DNA of 48,271 bases from Phascolarctobacterium_A sp034086985 (GCA_034086985.1 JAXDZG010000015.1:1-48271), one strand, 5' to 3'. Counted from the first letter of the stretch, positions 14,603-23,998 are shown. The notes: a model not told the origin generated them from the letters alone. Made by a program: numbers and translations.

Positions 14603-15405
14603 GGCCTTTGCTCCTTTTTCTTGCGTCCCCAAAAGGCGCGGAATTTAGCAACCATTTCTTTATCGGTGGGCTTGGCAGGCCAGAGCTCCTGCCTATCCGA
14701 GCTACGCATGGCTGCCAGCAAATGGTCATAAACCTCAGGATAGCGTTCGTTGAGATCGGCAATGTGCTCCTTTACGTCCTGTCGCATGGTATGACCATCA
14801 TAAGGGCAGGGATTTTTGAGGGGCTTAATGCCTAGCTTAGCCACTAATTCGCGAATTTCCTGCTCCCGATAATAAAGCAGTGGACGCAGCACGGTAATGC
14901 CGCTGCGCGAAAGGGGAGTCACTGGCAAAAAGGTACGCAGCTGACCACTGGTCATCACATTCATGAAAAAGGTTTCTACAGCGTCGTCATTGTGATGGGC
15001 CAGCGCCACCTTATTAAAGCCTAACTCCTTAGCACGGCGATTGGTGGCTGCACGGCGAAAGTAAGCACAGGTGAAGCAAGGACTGCCGCCTTTTTTAGCG
15101 TGAGCTGCCATAATATCCACATCATCGCTGTAATGCTCAAGTCCATAATGAGCACAAAAATCTACCAGCTCCTGCTTAGGGAAATTAGGCGCAAACATGG
15201 CGTTGACGGTGTAGCAGGCAAGGTCAAAGGGGATGGGCGAGAATTTTTTGATCTCCGCCAGCATGGCCGTAAGCAGCATGCTGTCCTTGCCACCGCTCAA
15301 TCCTACTAGAATGCGGTCCCCGGGTGCCAGCATATCAAATTCGATAATGGCCCGCCACAGCTTGCTTAAATCGTCAGCGGGCACAAAGGGTATATTTTTA
15401 GGCAT
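14599..15405 (-). CDS. PP-loop ATPase, TtcA-like tRNA 2-thiolation protein
   Basis: A 268-residue protein with the PP-loop ATP-binding motif GLSGGKDSML near residues 34-43. A CxxC pair follows in SPCFTCAYFRR and a further Cys in KNPCPYDG, the pattern of tRNA thiolation enzymes of the TtcA/TtuA group that use an iron-sulfur cluster. ALAHHNDDAVETFFMN is the second family signature. It probably makes a 2-thio base in tRNA; which base is not certain. It is the first gene of a pair with the DMT transporter; the coupling may not be functional. Confidence 0.85.
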   Translation of the reverse strand: MPKNIPFVPADDLSKLWRAIIEFDMLAPGDRILVGLSGGKDSMLLTAMLAEIKKFSPIPFDLACYTVNAMFAPNFPKQELVDFCAHYGLEHYSDDVDIMAAHAKKGGSPCFTCAYFRRAATNRRAKELGFNKVALAHHNDDAVETFFMNVMTSGQLRTFLPVTPLSRSGITVLRPLLYYREQEIRELVAKLGIKPLKNPCPYDGHTMRQDVKEHIADLNERYPEVYDHLLAAMRSSDRQELWPAKPTDKEMVAKFRAFWGRKKKEQRP

Positions 15406-15540
15406 AATAGCCTCCTTTTAGATACATCTTTAAGACGAATTTAAGCTTATTCTAGCACATTCTAGGGTGGTGCTCAATACCTAGGAGAGATGTAGATTTG
15501 TATTTTCTGCTTCAGCACAAATCTTACGATTATTTGTTTG

Positions 15541-15566
15541 CCCCTCGCGTGAGGGGCTATTTTTGT
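15541..15566 (+). terminator. Hairpin with T run upstream of pcrA
   Basis: CCCCTC-GCGT-GAGGGG followed by CTATTTTTG, in a 280-base gap (15406-15685) without a coding gene. It lies between the divergent ttcA-like gene and pcrA, so it would end a short plus-strand transcript or act as an attenuator. The pcrA -10 follows at 15569. Confidence 0.5.
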
Positions 15567-15574
15567 GGTATAAT
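15566..15574 (+). promoter_or_regulatory. Extended -10 promoter of pcrA
   Basis: TGGTATAAT (TATAAT 15569-15574). It overlaps the T tail of the preceding hairpin and gives a leader of about 105 bases. Confidence 0.55.
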
Positions 15575-15685
15575 AAAGTGCTATAGTAGTTTTAAAAGCT
15601 AAGAGCATGGCGTGATTAGGGAGTATCGCTCTGGCTTGCGCTAAAGCAGAGCTGAGCGGAAATATAGACGGAGGTTTTTCGAAGA

Positions 15686-17911
15686 ATGATAGATACATTG
15701 CAAGGCTTGAATAAGGAGCAGGCGGAGGCTGTGCAGACTATAAACGGCCCCATGCTGATTTTGGCAGGGGCGGGCAGCGGCAAGACTAAGGTTTTGACCT
15801 GCCGTGTGGCGCATCTGCTGCAGCAGGGCGTGCGTCCTTACCGCATTCTGGCCATTACCTTTACCAATAAAGCAGCGGCAGAAATGCGTGAGCGCGTGGA
15901 CAAAATGGCTGGACCTGCAGCTAAAGACGTGTGGCTTTTTACCTTCCATGCCTTCTGTGCGAGGGTATTGCGCATGGATATTGACAAGCTGGGCCAATAT
16001 AATAATAATTTTGCCATTTATGACACCACGGATACAAAAAATTTAATCAAGCAGATTTTGAAGGAAATGAATCTGGATGAAAAGCGCTTTCAGCCCGCAG
16101 GTATAATTGGCCGCATTAGCAATGCGAAAAACGAGCTGCTGGGCGTCAAGGAGTTCGCTGCCCAGACAGGTGATTTTTATGAGGAAAAGGTGGCGCAGAT
16201 TTACGAGGCCTACGAGAGCAAGCTGCGGGCCAATAATGCTGTGGATTTTGATGATTTGCTGCTTTTGACTTTGCGTCTCTTACAAGAGGTTCCTGAGGCC
16301 CGCCAGAAATATCAGGATAAATTTGATTACATTATGGTGGATGAGTATCAGGATACGAACCATGTACAGTATCTATTGACCAAGCTGCTAGCAGGCAAGC
16401 ATCACAATTTATGCGTGGTGGGTGATGCGGACCAGAGCATTTACGGCTGGCGTGGCGCAGATATCCGCAATATCCTGGACTTTGAAAAGGATTATCCTGA
16501 GGCCAGGCTGGTGAAGCTGGAGCAAAACTACCGCAGCACGCAGGTGATTTTGGATGCAGCCAATGCAGTGATTGAAAATAACACAGGTCGCAAACCGAAA
16601 AATTTGTGGACCAATAATGGCATGGGAACGGAGATTATCTACTATCAAGCGGTGGATGAAAGGGATGAGGCGCGCTTTGTCATTGAGCGCATACAGGAGC
16701 TGCAGCTTAAAGAGGGCGCTAAATTGGGCGACATGGCCGTGCTGTACCGCACCAATACCCAGTCCCGTGTCTTTGAAGAGATGCTCATCAAAAGTGGTAT
16801 GGCTTATACTATGGTAGGCGGTACTAAATTCTATGAGCGCAAGGAGATTAAGGATATCATCGCCTATTTGCGCTTGATTTATAATCCTCATGATGGCTTA
16901 AGCCTAGAGCGTATTATTAATGTACCCCGTCGCGGTATTGGCGATGCTACTTTGGCGCGCTTACAAAGCTATGCAACGGAGACCAATCAAAGCTTATTTG
17001 ATGTAATTTCCAACGCTGGCGAGGTGCCGGGCCTATCTAGTCGCTTTGTGGGCAAGCTGGATGAGCTGGCAGGTCTGCTCTTTGATTTTATGGGCGAGGC
17101 CCCAGACATGAGCGTGAAGGATTTGATTATAAATGTAATGCAGCGAACGGGCTATCAGGAGGAGCTGGAGCTGGGACGCAGCGCTCAGGATCAGAGCCGT
17201 TTGGATAACCTGCAGGAGCTCTTGAGCGTGGCCGAGGATTTTGCGGAAAAGGCTGCTCGCAATGGGGACGAGGCTTCCTTGGAAAACTTCCTCAGCGAGG
17301 TAGCGCTTGTTTCTGACATCGATGATGCGGAGCTGGGTGAGGAAGCAGTGACATTGATGACGTTGCACAGCGCCAAGGGCTTGGAATTCCCTACAGTCTT
17401 TTTAGTGGGCATGGAAGAAGGGATTTTCCCCCATGCGCGCACCCTTTTGGATGAGGAAGAAATCGAGGAGGAGCGCCGCATTTGCTATGTGGGCATCACC
17501 AGAGCGGAGCGCCGCTTGTTCCTGAGTAACGCTAAAATGCGCATGATTTACGGACATACCTTAAGCTATCCTCCCTCTCGCTTTTTGCAGGAGGTGCCGC
17601 GTAATTTAATCCACGAGTATCGTAAGCCCATTCAGCAGAAGGTGGTGCTGCGAGATGTGCCCCGTCAGCAGGATTATCAGCCTAGGACTAGCAATTGGTT
17701 CCTGCAAAATAAGAGCAGCTTTGTACCTAAAGATAGGGATACGAGCAGCGCTAGCTTTAAGGCTGGCGATAGAGTGAACCACAAAAAGTGGGGCCTTGGC
17801 ACTATTGTGGCTGTGAAGGATACGGAGGATGGCCAAGAGGTTAAGGTGGCCTTTAATGGGGGCGGCATTCGTAGCTTGCTGACCAAGTATGCAGTGCTGC
17901 AGAAGGTGTAA
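15686..17911 (+). CDS. pcrA: ATP-dependent DNA helicase PcrA/UvrD
   Basis: A 741-residue superfamily 1 3'-5' helicase. Start ATG 15686 follows ACGGAGG. Walker A is AGAGSGKT at residues 27-34, preceded by the Q motif LNKEQAEAV. VDEYQDTN (motif II), VVGDADQSIYGWRGAD (motif III), LEQNYRST (motif IV), TLMTLHSAKGLEFP (motif V) and EERRICYVGITRAERRL (motif VI) are all intact. The C-terminal GDRVNHKKWGLGTIVAV is the PcrA RNA-polymerase/DNA-binding tail. It acts in repair and in removing obstacles to replication. ligA follows after 4 bases, the common Firmicute pcrA-ligA order. Confidence 0.96.
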   Translation: MIDTLQGLNKEQAEAVQTINGPMLILAGAGSGKTKVLTCRVAHLLQQGVRPYRILAITFTNKAAAEMRERVDKMAGPAAKDVWLFTFHAFCARVLRMDIDKLGQYNNNFAIYDTTDTKNLIKQILKEMNLDEKRFQPAGIIGRISNAKNELLGVKEFAAQTGDFYEEKVAQIYEAYESKLRANNAVDFDDLLLLTLRLLQEVPEARQKYQDKFDYIMVDEYQDTNHVQYLLTKLLAGKHHNLCVVGDADQSIYGWRGADIRNILDFEKDYPEARLVKLEQNYRSTQVILDAANAVIENNTGRKPKNLWTNNGMGTEIIYYQAVDERDEARFVIERIQELQLKEGAKLGDMAVLYRTNTQSRVFEEMLIKSGMAYTMVGGTKFYERKEIKDIIAYLRLIYNPHDGLSLERIINVPRRGIGDATLARLQSYATETNQSLFDVISNAGEVPGLSSRFVGKLDELAGLLFDFMGEAPDMSVKDLIINVMQRTGYQEELELGRSAQDQSRLDNLQELLSVAEDFAEKAARNGDEASLENFLSEVALVSDIDDAELGEEAVTLMTLHSAKGLEFPTVFLVGMEEGIFPHARTLLDEEEIEEERRICYVGITRAERRLFLSNAKMRMIYGHTLSYPPSRFLQEVPRNLIHEYRKPIQQKVVLRDVPRQQDYQPRTSNWFLQNKSSFVPKDRDTSSASFKAGDRVNHKKWGLGTIVAVKDTEDGQEVKVAFNGGGIRSLLTKYAVLQKV

Positions 17912-17915
17912 GATT

Positions 17916-19997
17916 ATGGAATTAGATTTATTTGCAGATGAGCGCCAGCAGCTGCTGGCTGAGGCCAGCGCGCTGCGCCAAGAAATTCGCCATCATGAAT
18001 ATTTATATTATGTCTTAGATGCGCCGGAGATTACCGACAGCGAATACGATCGCCTCATGGTGCGCCTGCGTGAAATCGAAGCAACCTATCCTGAGGATGT
18101 GCCGGCCGATTCGCCAACTCAACGAGTTGGCGGTCGGGCGGGCACCCAGTTCGCCGAGGTGCGCCATCTAGAGCCCATGCTGAGCCTCTCCAACGCCTTT
18201 AGCGAGGCGGAGCTGCGGGCCTTTGACGAGCGCGTCAAAGGCGGCTTGCCCGCCGGCAGCGTGGTGGAATACGTTATGGAGCCTAAGATTGATGGCCTGG
18301 CCTGCAGTCTGATCTATGAGAACGGTCGCTTAGTGCGGGCCGCCACCAGAGGTGACGGCGTGGTGGGCGAGAACGTCACTGCCAATGTGCGTACTATACG
18401 CACCATACCGCTGGTGCTCAAAGCCAGGGAGGGCGAGGCCCTACCGGAGCTTTTAGATGTGCGGGGTGAAGTGTATATGCCGCGGCATGCCTTCATGGAG
18501 CTCAACGAGAGGCGCGCGGAGCGCGGCGAGAGCGAGTTCGCCAATCCCCGCAACGCAGCGGCAGGCAGCCTGCGGCAGCTGGACCCGCAGGTGACAGCGA
18601 GCCGCAGCCTGAGCTTTTTCGCCTACTATATCGTGGGCGAGGGTGCACAGCCTCGCCACAGCGAGAATTTGGCAAAGCTGAAGGAGTATGGCTTCAAGGT
18701 CAGCGAGAATTATCGAGTGGTGCAAAGCATTGACCAAGCCATCGAGTTTATTAAGGAGTTTGACGAAAAGCGCAGTACTTTAGCCTACGATACCGATGGC
18801 GCGGTTATTAAGGTCAATGCGGTGGCGCAGCAAAACGCTTTGGGTGCTACCGGCAAGGACCCGCGCTGGGCTATCGCCTTTAAATATCCGCCTGAACAGG
18901 CGGAAACAACGCTGGAGGATATCGACTGGCGCGTGGGCCGCACGGGTGTGCTGACGCCTACGGCTATGCTGACGCCGGTGCGGCTCAGCGGCAGTGTCAT
19001 CAGCCGTGCGACGCTGCATAACGAGGATTTTATCAAGGCGAAGGATATTCGCATTGGCGATAGGGTTATTATCAACAAGGCGGGGGAGATTATCCCCGAG
19101 GTGCTGCGAGTTGTGAGCGACAAGCGCACAGGTGCGGAAAAGCCGGTGGAGATACCGGCGGTGTGCCCAGAGTGCGGTTGGAGCGTGGAGCGCCAGGGTG
19201 CGGAGGCAGCTATTCGCTGCACCAATCCTCATTGTCCCGCTTTGGGACGCGAGGGCCTCATCCACTTCGTGAGCCGAGATGCTATGAATATTGAGGGCTG
19301 TGGACCTTCCGTGATTAACCAGCTCATAGATTCAGGTTTGGTACGGGATGCAGCTGATTTGTACAGCTTGACCAAGGAGCAGCTGGTTAGTCTGGAGCGC
19401 ATGGGCGCAAAGTCAGCGGATAATCTTTTGGCTGCCATTGCGGCCAGCAAGGAAAACGAGCTGGATAAGCTGCTTTTTGCCCTGGGTATTCGTCATGTGG
19501 GCGCAAAGGTGGCGCGGACTTTAGCCACGATTTATGGCAGCATGGACGAGCTTTTGGGCACGGGCATGCTAGAGCTGGCCCGCATTAGCGAGTATAAAAA
19601 AGAGGCTAAGGAGAAGAAGACCGAGGATAAATTTAAGGATATGGGCGAGAAAATTGCCGAGAGCGTGGTCACCTGGCTTAGCGTACCCTCTAATCAGGAT
19701 TTAATCGAGCGGCTGAAGGCGGCTGGATTGACCATGACCTTTACGGCACCTGCTAGCAAAGAGGATAATCCCTTCTTTGGCAAGACCTTGGTATTCACGG
19801 GCACATTGCCCACCCTTGGCCGTGCAGAAGCAAAAACCATGGCTCAGGATGTGGGAGCGAAGGTGAGCGGGAGCGTGAGCAAGAAGACGGATTATGTGGT
19901 AGCTGGAGCGGAGGCTGGCAGTAAGTTAGAGAAGGCTGTTCAGCTTGGGGTGAAGGTTATTGATGAAGATGAATTTATAAAAATGATTAATAATTAA
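17916..19997 (+). CDS. ligA: NAD-dependent DNA ligase
   Basis: A 693-residue protein. I use ATG 17916 (MELDLFADERQ), with an AGAAGGTG site overlapping the end of pcrA; an in-frame start at 17889 lies inside pcrA. Domains: Ia (about 1-70, HHEYLYYVLD), adenylation domain with Lys124 in KIDG, OB fold, a four-Cys zinc finger (CPECGWSVERQ...CTNPHC), helix-hairpin-helix region and C-terminal BRCT (FFGKTLVFTGTLP onward). It seals nicks using NAD+. Its base composition is markedly richer in GC than most of the window (42 of 60 at 18481-18540). Confidence 0.97.
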   Translation: MELDLFADERQQLLAEASALRQEIRHHEYLYYVLDAPEITDSEYDRLMVRLREIEATYPEDVPADSPTQRVGGRAGTQFAEVRHLEPMLSLSNAFSEAELRAFDERVKGGLPAGSVVEYVMEPKIDGLACSLIYENGRLVRAATRGDGVVGENVTANVRTIRTIPLVLKAREGEALPELLDVRGEVYMPRHAFMELNERRAERGESEFANPRNAAAGSLRQLDPQVTASRSLSFFAYYIVGEGAQPRHSENLAKLKEYGFKVSENYRVVQSIDQAIEFIKEFDEKRSTLAYDTDGAVIKVNAVAQQNALGATGKDPRWAIAFKYPPEQAETTLEDIDWRVGRTGVLTPTAMLTPVRLSGSVISRATLHNEDFIKAKDIRIGDRVIINKAGEIIPEVLRVVSDKRTGAEKPVEIPAVCPECGWSVERQGAEAAIRCTNPHCPALGREGLIHFVSRDAMNIEGCGPSVINQLIDSGLVRDAADLYSLTKEQLVSLERMGAKSADNLLAAIAASKENELDKLLFALGIRHVGAKVARTLATIYGSMDELLGTGMLELARISEYKKEAKEKKTEDKFKDMGEKIAESVVTWLSVPSNQDLIERLKAAGLTMTFTAPASKEDNPFFGKTLVFTGTLPTLGRAEAKTMAQDVGAKVSGSVSKKTDYVVAGAEAGSKLEKAVQLGVKVIDEDEFIKMINN

Positions 19998-20007
19998 GGA
20001 GTTCTTT

Positions 20008-20691
20008 ATGAAAAAACTACTGTCATTAATTATTATGGCGCTTGTTATGTGTTTCTCTTTGACTGCATTCGCAGCGCAGGAGGAAATCAGTTCTATTGAC
20101 GCGCTGGATAAGGGTGTGGCCGATACTGGTGAAACTCATTTTACCAAGACCGATATGGAGCTGACGGAATGCACTCTACCTTACAAGGTTGCGGTGCTGC
20201 CTTATGTGGATACATCTGGACTTGAAGGTCGCAGTCGTGAGATGGCTGTGGGTGCTATTAAGGATACCTTGAAAAAGAAGTATCCTGCCAAAAAGACCAG
20301 TCCTACGAAAATCGTGAGCAATAATCTAGTGCAGCGGGCCATGATTAATAATCCTATGGAAAATCCCGAGGTGCCCACGCTGCAAGAGCTGGTGGCTATT
20401 GGTGAAGCCTGCGGTGCCGATAGGGTGATTTTTGTCAGCATTTTGCCTGCACGTGAAAAGGAGACGGGCTTTATGGTGATTGCTGGCAGTCAAACCTACA
20501 GTGCTACCGTGATGATGAAGCTGAAATGTGTGGATGTGAACGAGGAAAAATACCTCTTTAACCAGAATGTGGAGGGCATTGGCTCCTCTACCTCCATCAA
20601 TTTTTGGAAGATTGGTCAGCCCAGCCGTGCTAAGGCAGTGAAGCGTGGTGTGACCGACTGTATGAATTTCTTTTTGACTAGCTTTGAATAA
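20008..20691 (+). CDS. Exported protein, CsgG/LpoB-like fold suspected
   Basis: A 227-residue protein starting 10 bases after ligA, at ATG 20008 (AAGGAG upstream). The signal peptide MKKLLSLIIMALVMCFSLTAFA lacks a lipobox. The segment YKVAVLPYVDTSGLEGR, then AVGAIKDTL, resembles the first strand and helix of CsgG/LpoB/TolB-N-like periplasmic folds, with IGEACGADRVIFVSI as a second family-like segment. Function unknown; it may be a periplasmic envelope factor. In Bacillus and Staphylococcus the pcrA-ligA pair is followed by the lipoprotein gene camS; here a different exported protein holds that place. Confidence 0.7.
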   Translation: MKKLLSLIIMALVMCFSLTAFAAQEEISSIDALDKGVADTGETHFTKTDMELTECTLPYKVAVLPYVDTSGLEGRSREMAVGAIKDTLKKKYPAKKTSPTKIVSNNLVQRAMINNPMENPEVPTLQELVAIGEACGADRVIFVSILPAREKETGFMVIAGSQTYSATVMMKLKCVDVNEEKYLFNQNVEGIGSSTSINFWKIGQPSRAKAVKRGVTDCMNFFLTSFE

Positions 20692-20727
20692 TTTGCATAT
20701 AGTATTGGATAATTGGGAGGTGTAATT

Positions 20728-21561
20728 ATGGAGCAGGCCGAGTGGAATGAATATGTACACAAGGTAGCAACCTGGGATGTGCCCTTGCCATTGCACATGG
20801 TAAATGATTATGATGATTGGAAATGCCGCAGCATTGTGGGCCGTTGCCTTTTGATGATGAAGGACGTGGAGGGCGCGATGAATGTGCTGGCCACTGTGCG
20901 CGACGTTAAGCCTAATATGGACGATGCGCCGGAGTTTGGCTTTAGCGAGGCGGAGCATAAGGCGTTGTGCCTGCGTGATTTGGCAGAGATTATTTGGATG
21001 ATTACCGGTACAGGTGATGCACCTGCGTTCTATCTCAACGAAGCCTATAAGCTGTGTCGCGCTTATCAGCATGTGTTTAAGGCCGCAGATAGGGGCAAGA
21101 TATGGGTGCGCAAGCTGGAAATCATGCGCTCCTGTGGCCTAGAGGAGAAGGCCTTGGCCGAGGCTCATGCTATGCTGGAGGAGGAAAAGGCTAACGATGG
21201 TATTAATCCTTATCGTTTCCGCGCGCTGGTATTTATGGGTGAAAGCATGGCGGAAAAAGGCGATTATCTAAAGGCTTCTCTTTTGATTGCGGAGGCGTAT
21301 AAATCCTATCCCTGCACCGAAGCTACCACAAAGGACTTGGCTGAGGCAGCAGCTACCGCTGATCCCAAGGAGCGCTATGAGAAATATCTGCACTGCACGA
21401 CTATTCCTTACCAACCTTGGGAGCGGGATAATATCCCTACCCTGGAGGATGTACATCGCCTGCAGGAGGAAAACTATGCTAAGCGCGAGGCGGCTAAGAC
21501 TGGCGGTGGCGCTGCAAGCGTAGCGGAGATTATGAAGCAGTTCCAAAAGCCAAATGAATAA
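20728..21561 (+). CDS. Hypothetical protein with helical (TPR-like) repeats
   Basis: A 277-residue protein; ATG 20728 (MEQAEWNEYVH) follows GGGAGG. The sequence is almost all helical with repeat-like pairs: CLLMMKDVEGAMNVLATV, CGLEEKALAEAHAMLEEEK and MAEKGDYLKASLLIAEAY have TPR-type spacing. No signal peptide or membrane segment. Probably a cytoplasmic scaffold or adaptor; partner unknown. It is the last gene of the pcrA-ligA transcript, ending at the terminator at 21575. Confidence 0.7.
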   Translation: MEQAEWNEYVHKVATWDVPLPLHMVNDYDDWKCRSIVGRCLLMMKDVEGAMNVLATVRDVKPNMDDAPEFGFSEAEHKALCLRDLAEIIWMITGTGDAPAFYLNEAYKLCRAYQHVFKAADRGKIWVRKLEIMRSCGLEEKALAEAHAMLEEEKANDGINPYRFRALVFMGESMAEKGDYLKASLLIAEAYKSYPCTEATTKDLAEAAATADPKERYEKYLHCTTIPYQPWERDNIPTLEDVHRLQEENYAKREAAKTGGGAASVAEIMKQFQKPNE

Positions 21562-21574
21562 TGCTTAGTTTTTG

Positions 21575-21608
21575 AGCTGGTGTGAGCAGTGCTTGCACCA
21601 GCTTTTTA
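21575..21608 (+). terminator. Terminator of the pcrA-ligA transcript
   Basis: AGCTGGTG (21575-21582) pairs with CACCAGCT (21596-21603), with additional inner pairing, then TTTTATT. The rest of the gap to 21834 holds a small hairpin, TACCGCG-TTT-CGCGGTA (21628-21644), and no gene I can see. Confidence 0.85.
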
Positions 21609-21834
21609 TTTGCAAACATATGCTCTATACCGCGTTTCGCGGTAGGAGTGGTTGGCAATAGTTGTACTAGCGATTTTTGAATTAGGAATTTCTTTGAGAA
21701 AGTAGCAAGAGTTTAAACGGTCGATTAAAATGAGTGATTAACGATTTTTATACCCAGGTACTAAAAATTCTGATAAAATAGAGAGCAGATTGAACAAGCA
21801 CTTTTGGATAGAAAATTTTATGACGAAGGGATGT

Positions 21835-23097
21835 ATGAAGGGTATGAAGAAAAAGATTCTTGCTTTTGCTGCTGCGGCAGTGCTGATGGCTCCCCAAATG
21901 GTGGGCGCTGAGGGCTTTGCAATTTATGAATGGTCTGCTGAAGGCTTGGCTATGGGCGGTGCCCGCATGTTTGCGGAGAATGATGCTGCTAACTTAGCCT
22001 ACAATCCGGCTTCTATTACTAAGGTGAAGGGTGAGGCTGCTAAGATTAGTGCTACTTACCTGAGCCCTCACGGAAAGTATGATTTAGATGGTGTTGTGGA
22101 TCCAACCTATGAGACATCTGGACACAATAGAGTTCATCCTGCGTGGGCGCCTGGCATGTACTATGTACGCCAAATCAATGATAAAGAATGGTTCGGTATG
22201 GGCACTTGGAGCCGCTTTGGTATGGTATCTCAGTTCGAGCGTAACTCTGCAGCTGGTACTAATGCTTTTAGCTCTAAGTTGAATGGTATATCTTTGGGTA
22301 TGAACTACGCTCGTAAAATGGATAATAAATGGTCTGCTTCCTTTGGTGCCGAGGTTAACTATGTTGGCTTGCAATTGGATAAGACTATGACTGCTATGGG
22401 TAGTCATTTAACTTCTACTCCTTTGCATATGGAAGGCGATACTTATGCCTTGGGTTGGAATGCAGCTGCTAATTATCAATTTGATGATAAGAATGAAGTA
22501 GGCTTGGTATATCGCAGTGCAATCAATCATTCCATGGATGCAGATTTGGATGCACATGGACCTTTGGCTGCTATGTTCTTTGGTAATCCTGATGTATATG
22601 GTAATGCTTATGCAACTGTCACTTTGCCTGAGAGCTTAACTTTTGGTTATAATCATAAGTTCAATGACAAAACTCGCGTTGAATTGAATTATATTTGGAC
22701 AAGATGGGAACGCTATGATGCATTGAATATCACTGCTTCAGCTAATGGAAGAGAGATGACAATGAATGCAGAAAAGAATTGGTCTAATGGTAAGCGTTTT
22801 GCTATTGGTTTGGAGCATAAGTTTAGCGAAAAATATTCTGGTATGTTAGGTTATGCTTTTGACCATTCTAATATTCCTTATAACGGTGGCGATTTCATGA
22901 TTCCCACTGGCACTCGTACTACCTACTCTATCGGTGCTCAATACCATGATAAAAAGCAAACTTTGGCAGTAGCTCTTGGTTGGATGAATGTAGGTGGCCT
23001 AGATTTTGCTGGTCACGCTGGTGACGCATATACCAACGCTCATACCCGCGACAGCTACACCAAGATAGCTTCTATTTCCTACCAACGTAACTTCTAA
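21835..23097 (+). CDS. OmpP1/FadL/TodX family outer membrane protein
   Basis: About 420 residues from ATG 21835 (AAGGG upstream at short spacing; ATG 21844 is an alternative, and a TTG at 21790 is unlikely). Signal peptide MKGMKKKILAFAAAAVLMAP, predicted cut near QMVGA-EGF. The mature N-terminus GFAIYEWSAEGLAMGGARMF, then NDAANLAYNPASITKV, is the FadL-family hatch region with its NPA motif. The rest alternates as a beta barrel and ends on a terminal Phe (SYQRNF), as outer-membrane barrels do. It likely takes up hydrophobic molecules across the outer membrane, and shows that the organism is diderm. Confidence 0.9.
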   Translation: MKGMKKKILAFAAAAVLMAPQMVGAEGFAIYEWSAEGLAMGGARMFAENDAANLAYNPASITKVKGEAAKISATYLSPHGKYDLDGVVDPTYETSGHNRVHPAWAPGMYYVRQINDKEWFGMGTWSRFGMVSQFERNSAAGTNAFSSKLNGISLGMNYARKMDNKWSASFGAEVNYVGLQLDKTMTAMGSHLTSTPLHMEGDTYALGWNAAANYQFDDKNEVGLVYRSAINHSMDADLDAHGPLAAMFFGNPDVYGNAYATVTLPESLTFGYNHKFNDKTRVELNYIWTRWERYDALNITASANGREMTMNAEKNWSNGKRFAIGLEHKFSEKYSGMLGYAFDHSNIPYNGGDFMIPTGTRTTYSIGAQYHDKKQTLAVALGWMNVGGLDFAGHAGDAYTNAHTRDSYTKIASISYQRNF

Positions 23098-23110
23098 TTT
23101 CACGATACAC

Positions 23111-23144
23111 AAGGCTCTCTCCGCTCGGAGGGGGCCTTTTTTTC
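23111..23144 (+). terminator. Terminator after the FadL-family gene
   Basis: AAGGCTCTCTCCG and CGGAGGGGGCCTT, followed by TTTTTT. Confidence 0.85.
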
Positions 23145-23154
23145 TGTAAACTAC

Positions 23155-23183
23155 AAGACAAATTCGTGATTTTATACTATAAT
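23155..23183 (+). promoter_or_regulatory. Promoter of the flavodoxin / FAD-oxidase operon
   Basis: AAGACA (23155-23160), a 17-bp spacer and TATAAT (23178-23183). It is the only good promoter I see before 28265. Confidence 0.6.
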
Positions 23184-23221
23184 AAAAAGTTAGATATAGT
23201 AGGAAATTGAAGGTGACGATT

Positions 23222-23998
23222 ATGTCAGTAATCTTTTATTTTAGTGGTACGGGTAACTGCTTGGATGTGGCTAAGCAAGCTGCTGCTGTCCTCAAGGGCT
23301 GTCGCTTAGAGCCCATTAGCCGCTACCTGGCTAAGCCCTATGCAGTGCAGGATGAGGTTGTAGGCATTGTGAGTCCTGTGTTCAGTGCTAGCCTGCCTCC
23401 TTATGTGCAGGATTTTTTGGCCAAGCTTGTAGCAACACCACAATACACCTTTGGTATTGTGACCATGGGCGGTATGCAGGGCCGGGCTTTAAAGTGTATG
23501 CAGGAGCTTTTGCTCAAGCGGGATATTACCCTTAATTACGCAGCTACAGTGCTCATGCCGGATAATATCTTTAATACGCCGGAGCTGAAGGCTAGCCAAA
23601 TGCTGACGGCAGCGGACCAAGCCTTGGCCAAGATTGTGAGCGATATTCATGACGAGAAGCAGGACTTGAGCCAATGCCAGGAAAGCTATTTGTGGAAGTT
23701 CGCCGGAACCAGTCTATGCTGGTGGTATCTGCGCACCTTCCTCAAGATTGGCCAATTCAAGGTGGACTGCGATGCCTGCGTTAGTTGCGGTCAATGCGCG
23801 AAAATTTGTCCCGTAGGTAATATTAAAATGGTTAATGGTCGCCCTGCCTTTGGGGATAACTGCACCACCTGCTTAGGCTGCGTGCACTGGTGTCCCAAGC
23901 ATGCTATCCAGATGGGCAGCGTGAATAAAATGGGCAGCAAGCGTTATGTAAATCCAAATATTAAAATACAAGAAATGTTTAGTCAGGAGGGGAAATAA
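23222..23998 (+). CDS. EFR1-type flavodoxin/ferredoxin protein
   Basis: A 258-residue protein starting at ATG 23222 after GAAGGTGA. The N-terminal half is flavodoxin-like (FYFSGTGNCLDVAKQAA is the FMN phosphate loop). The C-terminus carries two 4Fe-4S motifs: CDACVSCGQCAKICP and CTTCLGCVHWCP. This matches EFR1-family iron-sulfur flavoproteins, electron carriers whose physiological partners are mostly unknown. Its stop overlaps the next start as TAATG, so it is translationally coupled to the first FAD oxidase. It probably passes electrons to or from those enzymes. Confidence 0.88.
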   Translation: MSVIFYFSGTGNCLDVAKQAAAVLKGCRLEPISRYLAKPYAVQDEVVGIVSPVFSASLPPYVQDFLAKLVATPQYTFGIVTMGGMQGRALKCMQELLLKRDITLNYAATVLMPDNIFNTPELKASQMLTAADQALAKIVSDIHDEKQDLSQCQESYLWKFAGTSLCWWYLRTFLKIGQFKVDCDACVSCGQCAKICPVGNIKMVNGRPAFGDNCTTCLGCVHWCPKHAIQMGSVNKMGSKRYVNPNIKIQEMFSQEGK

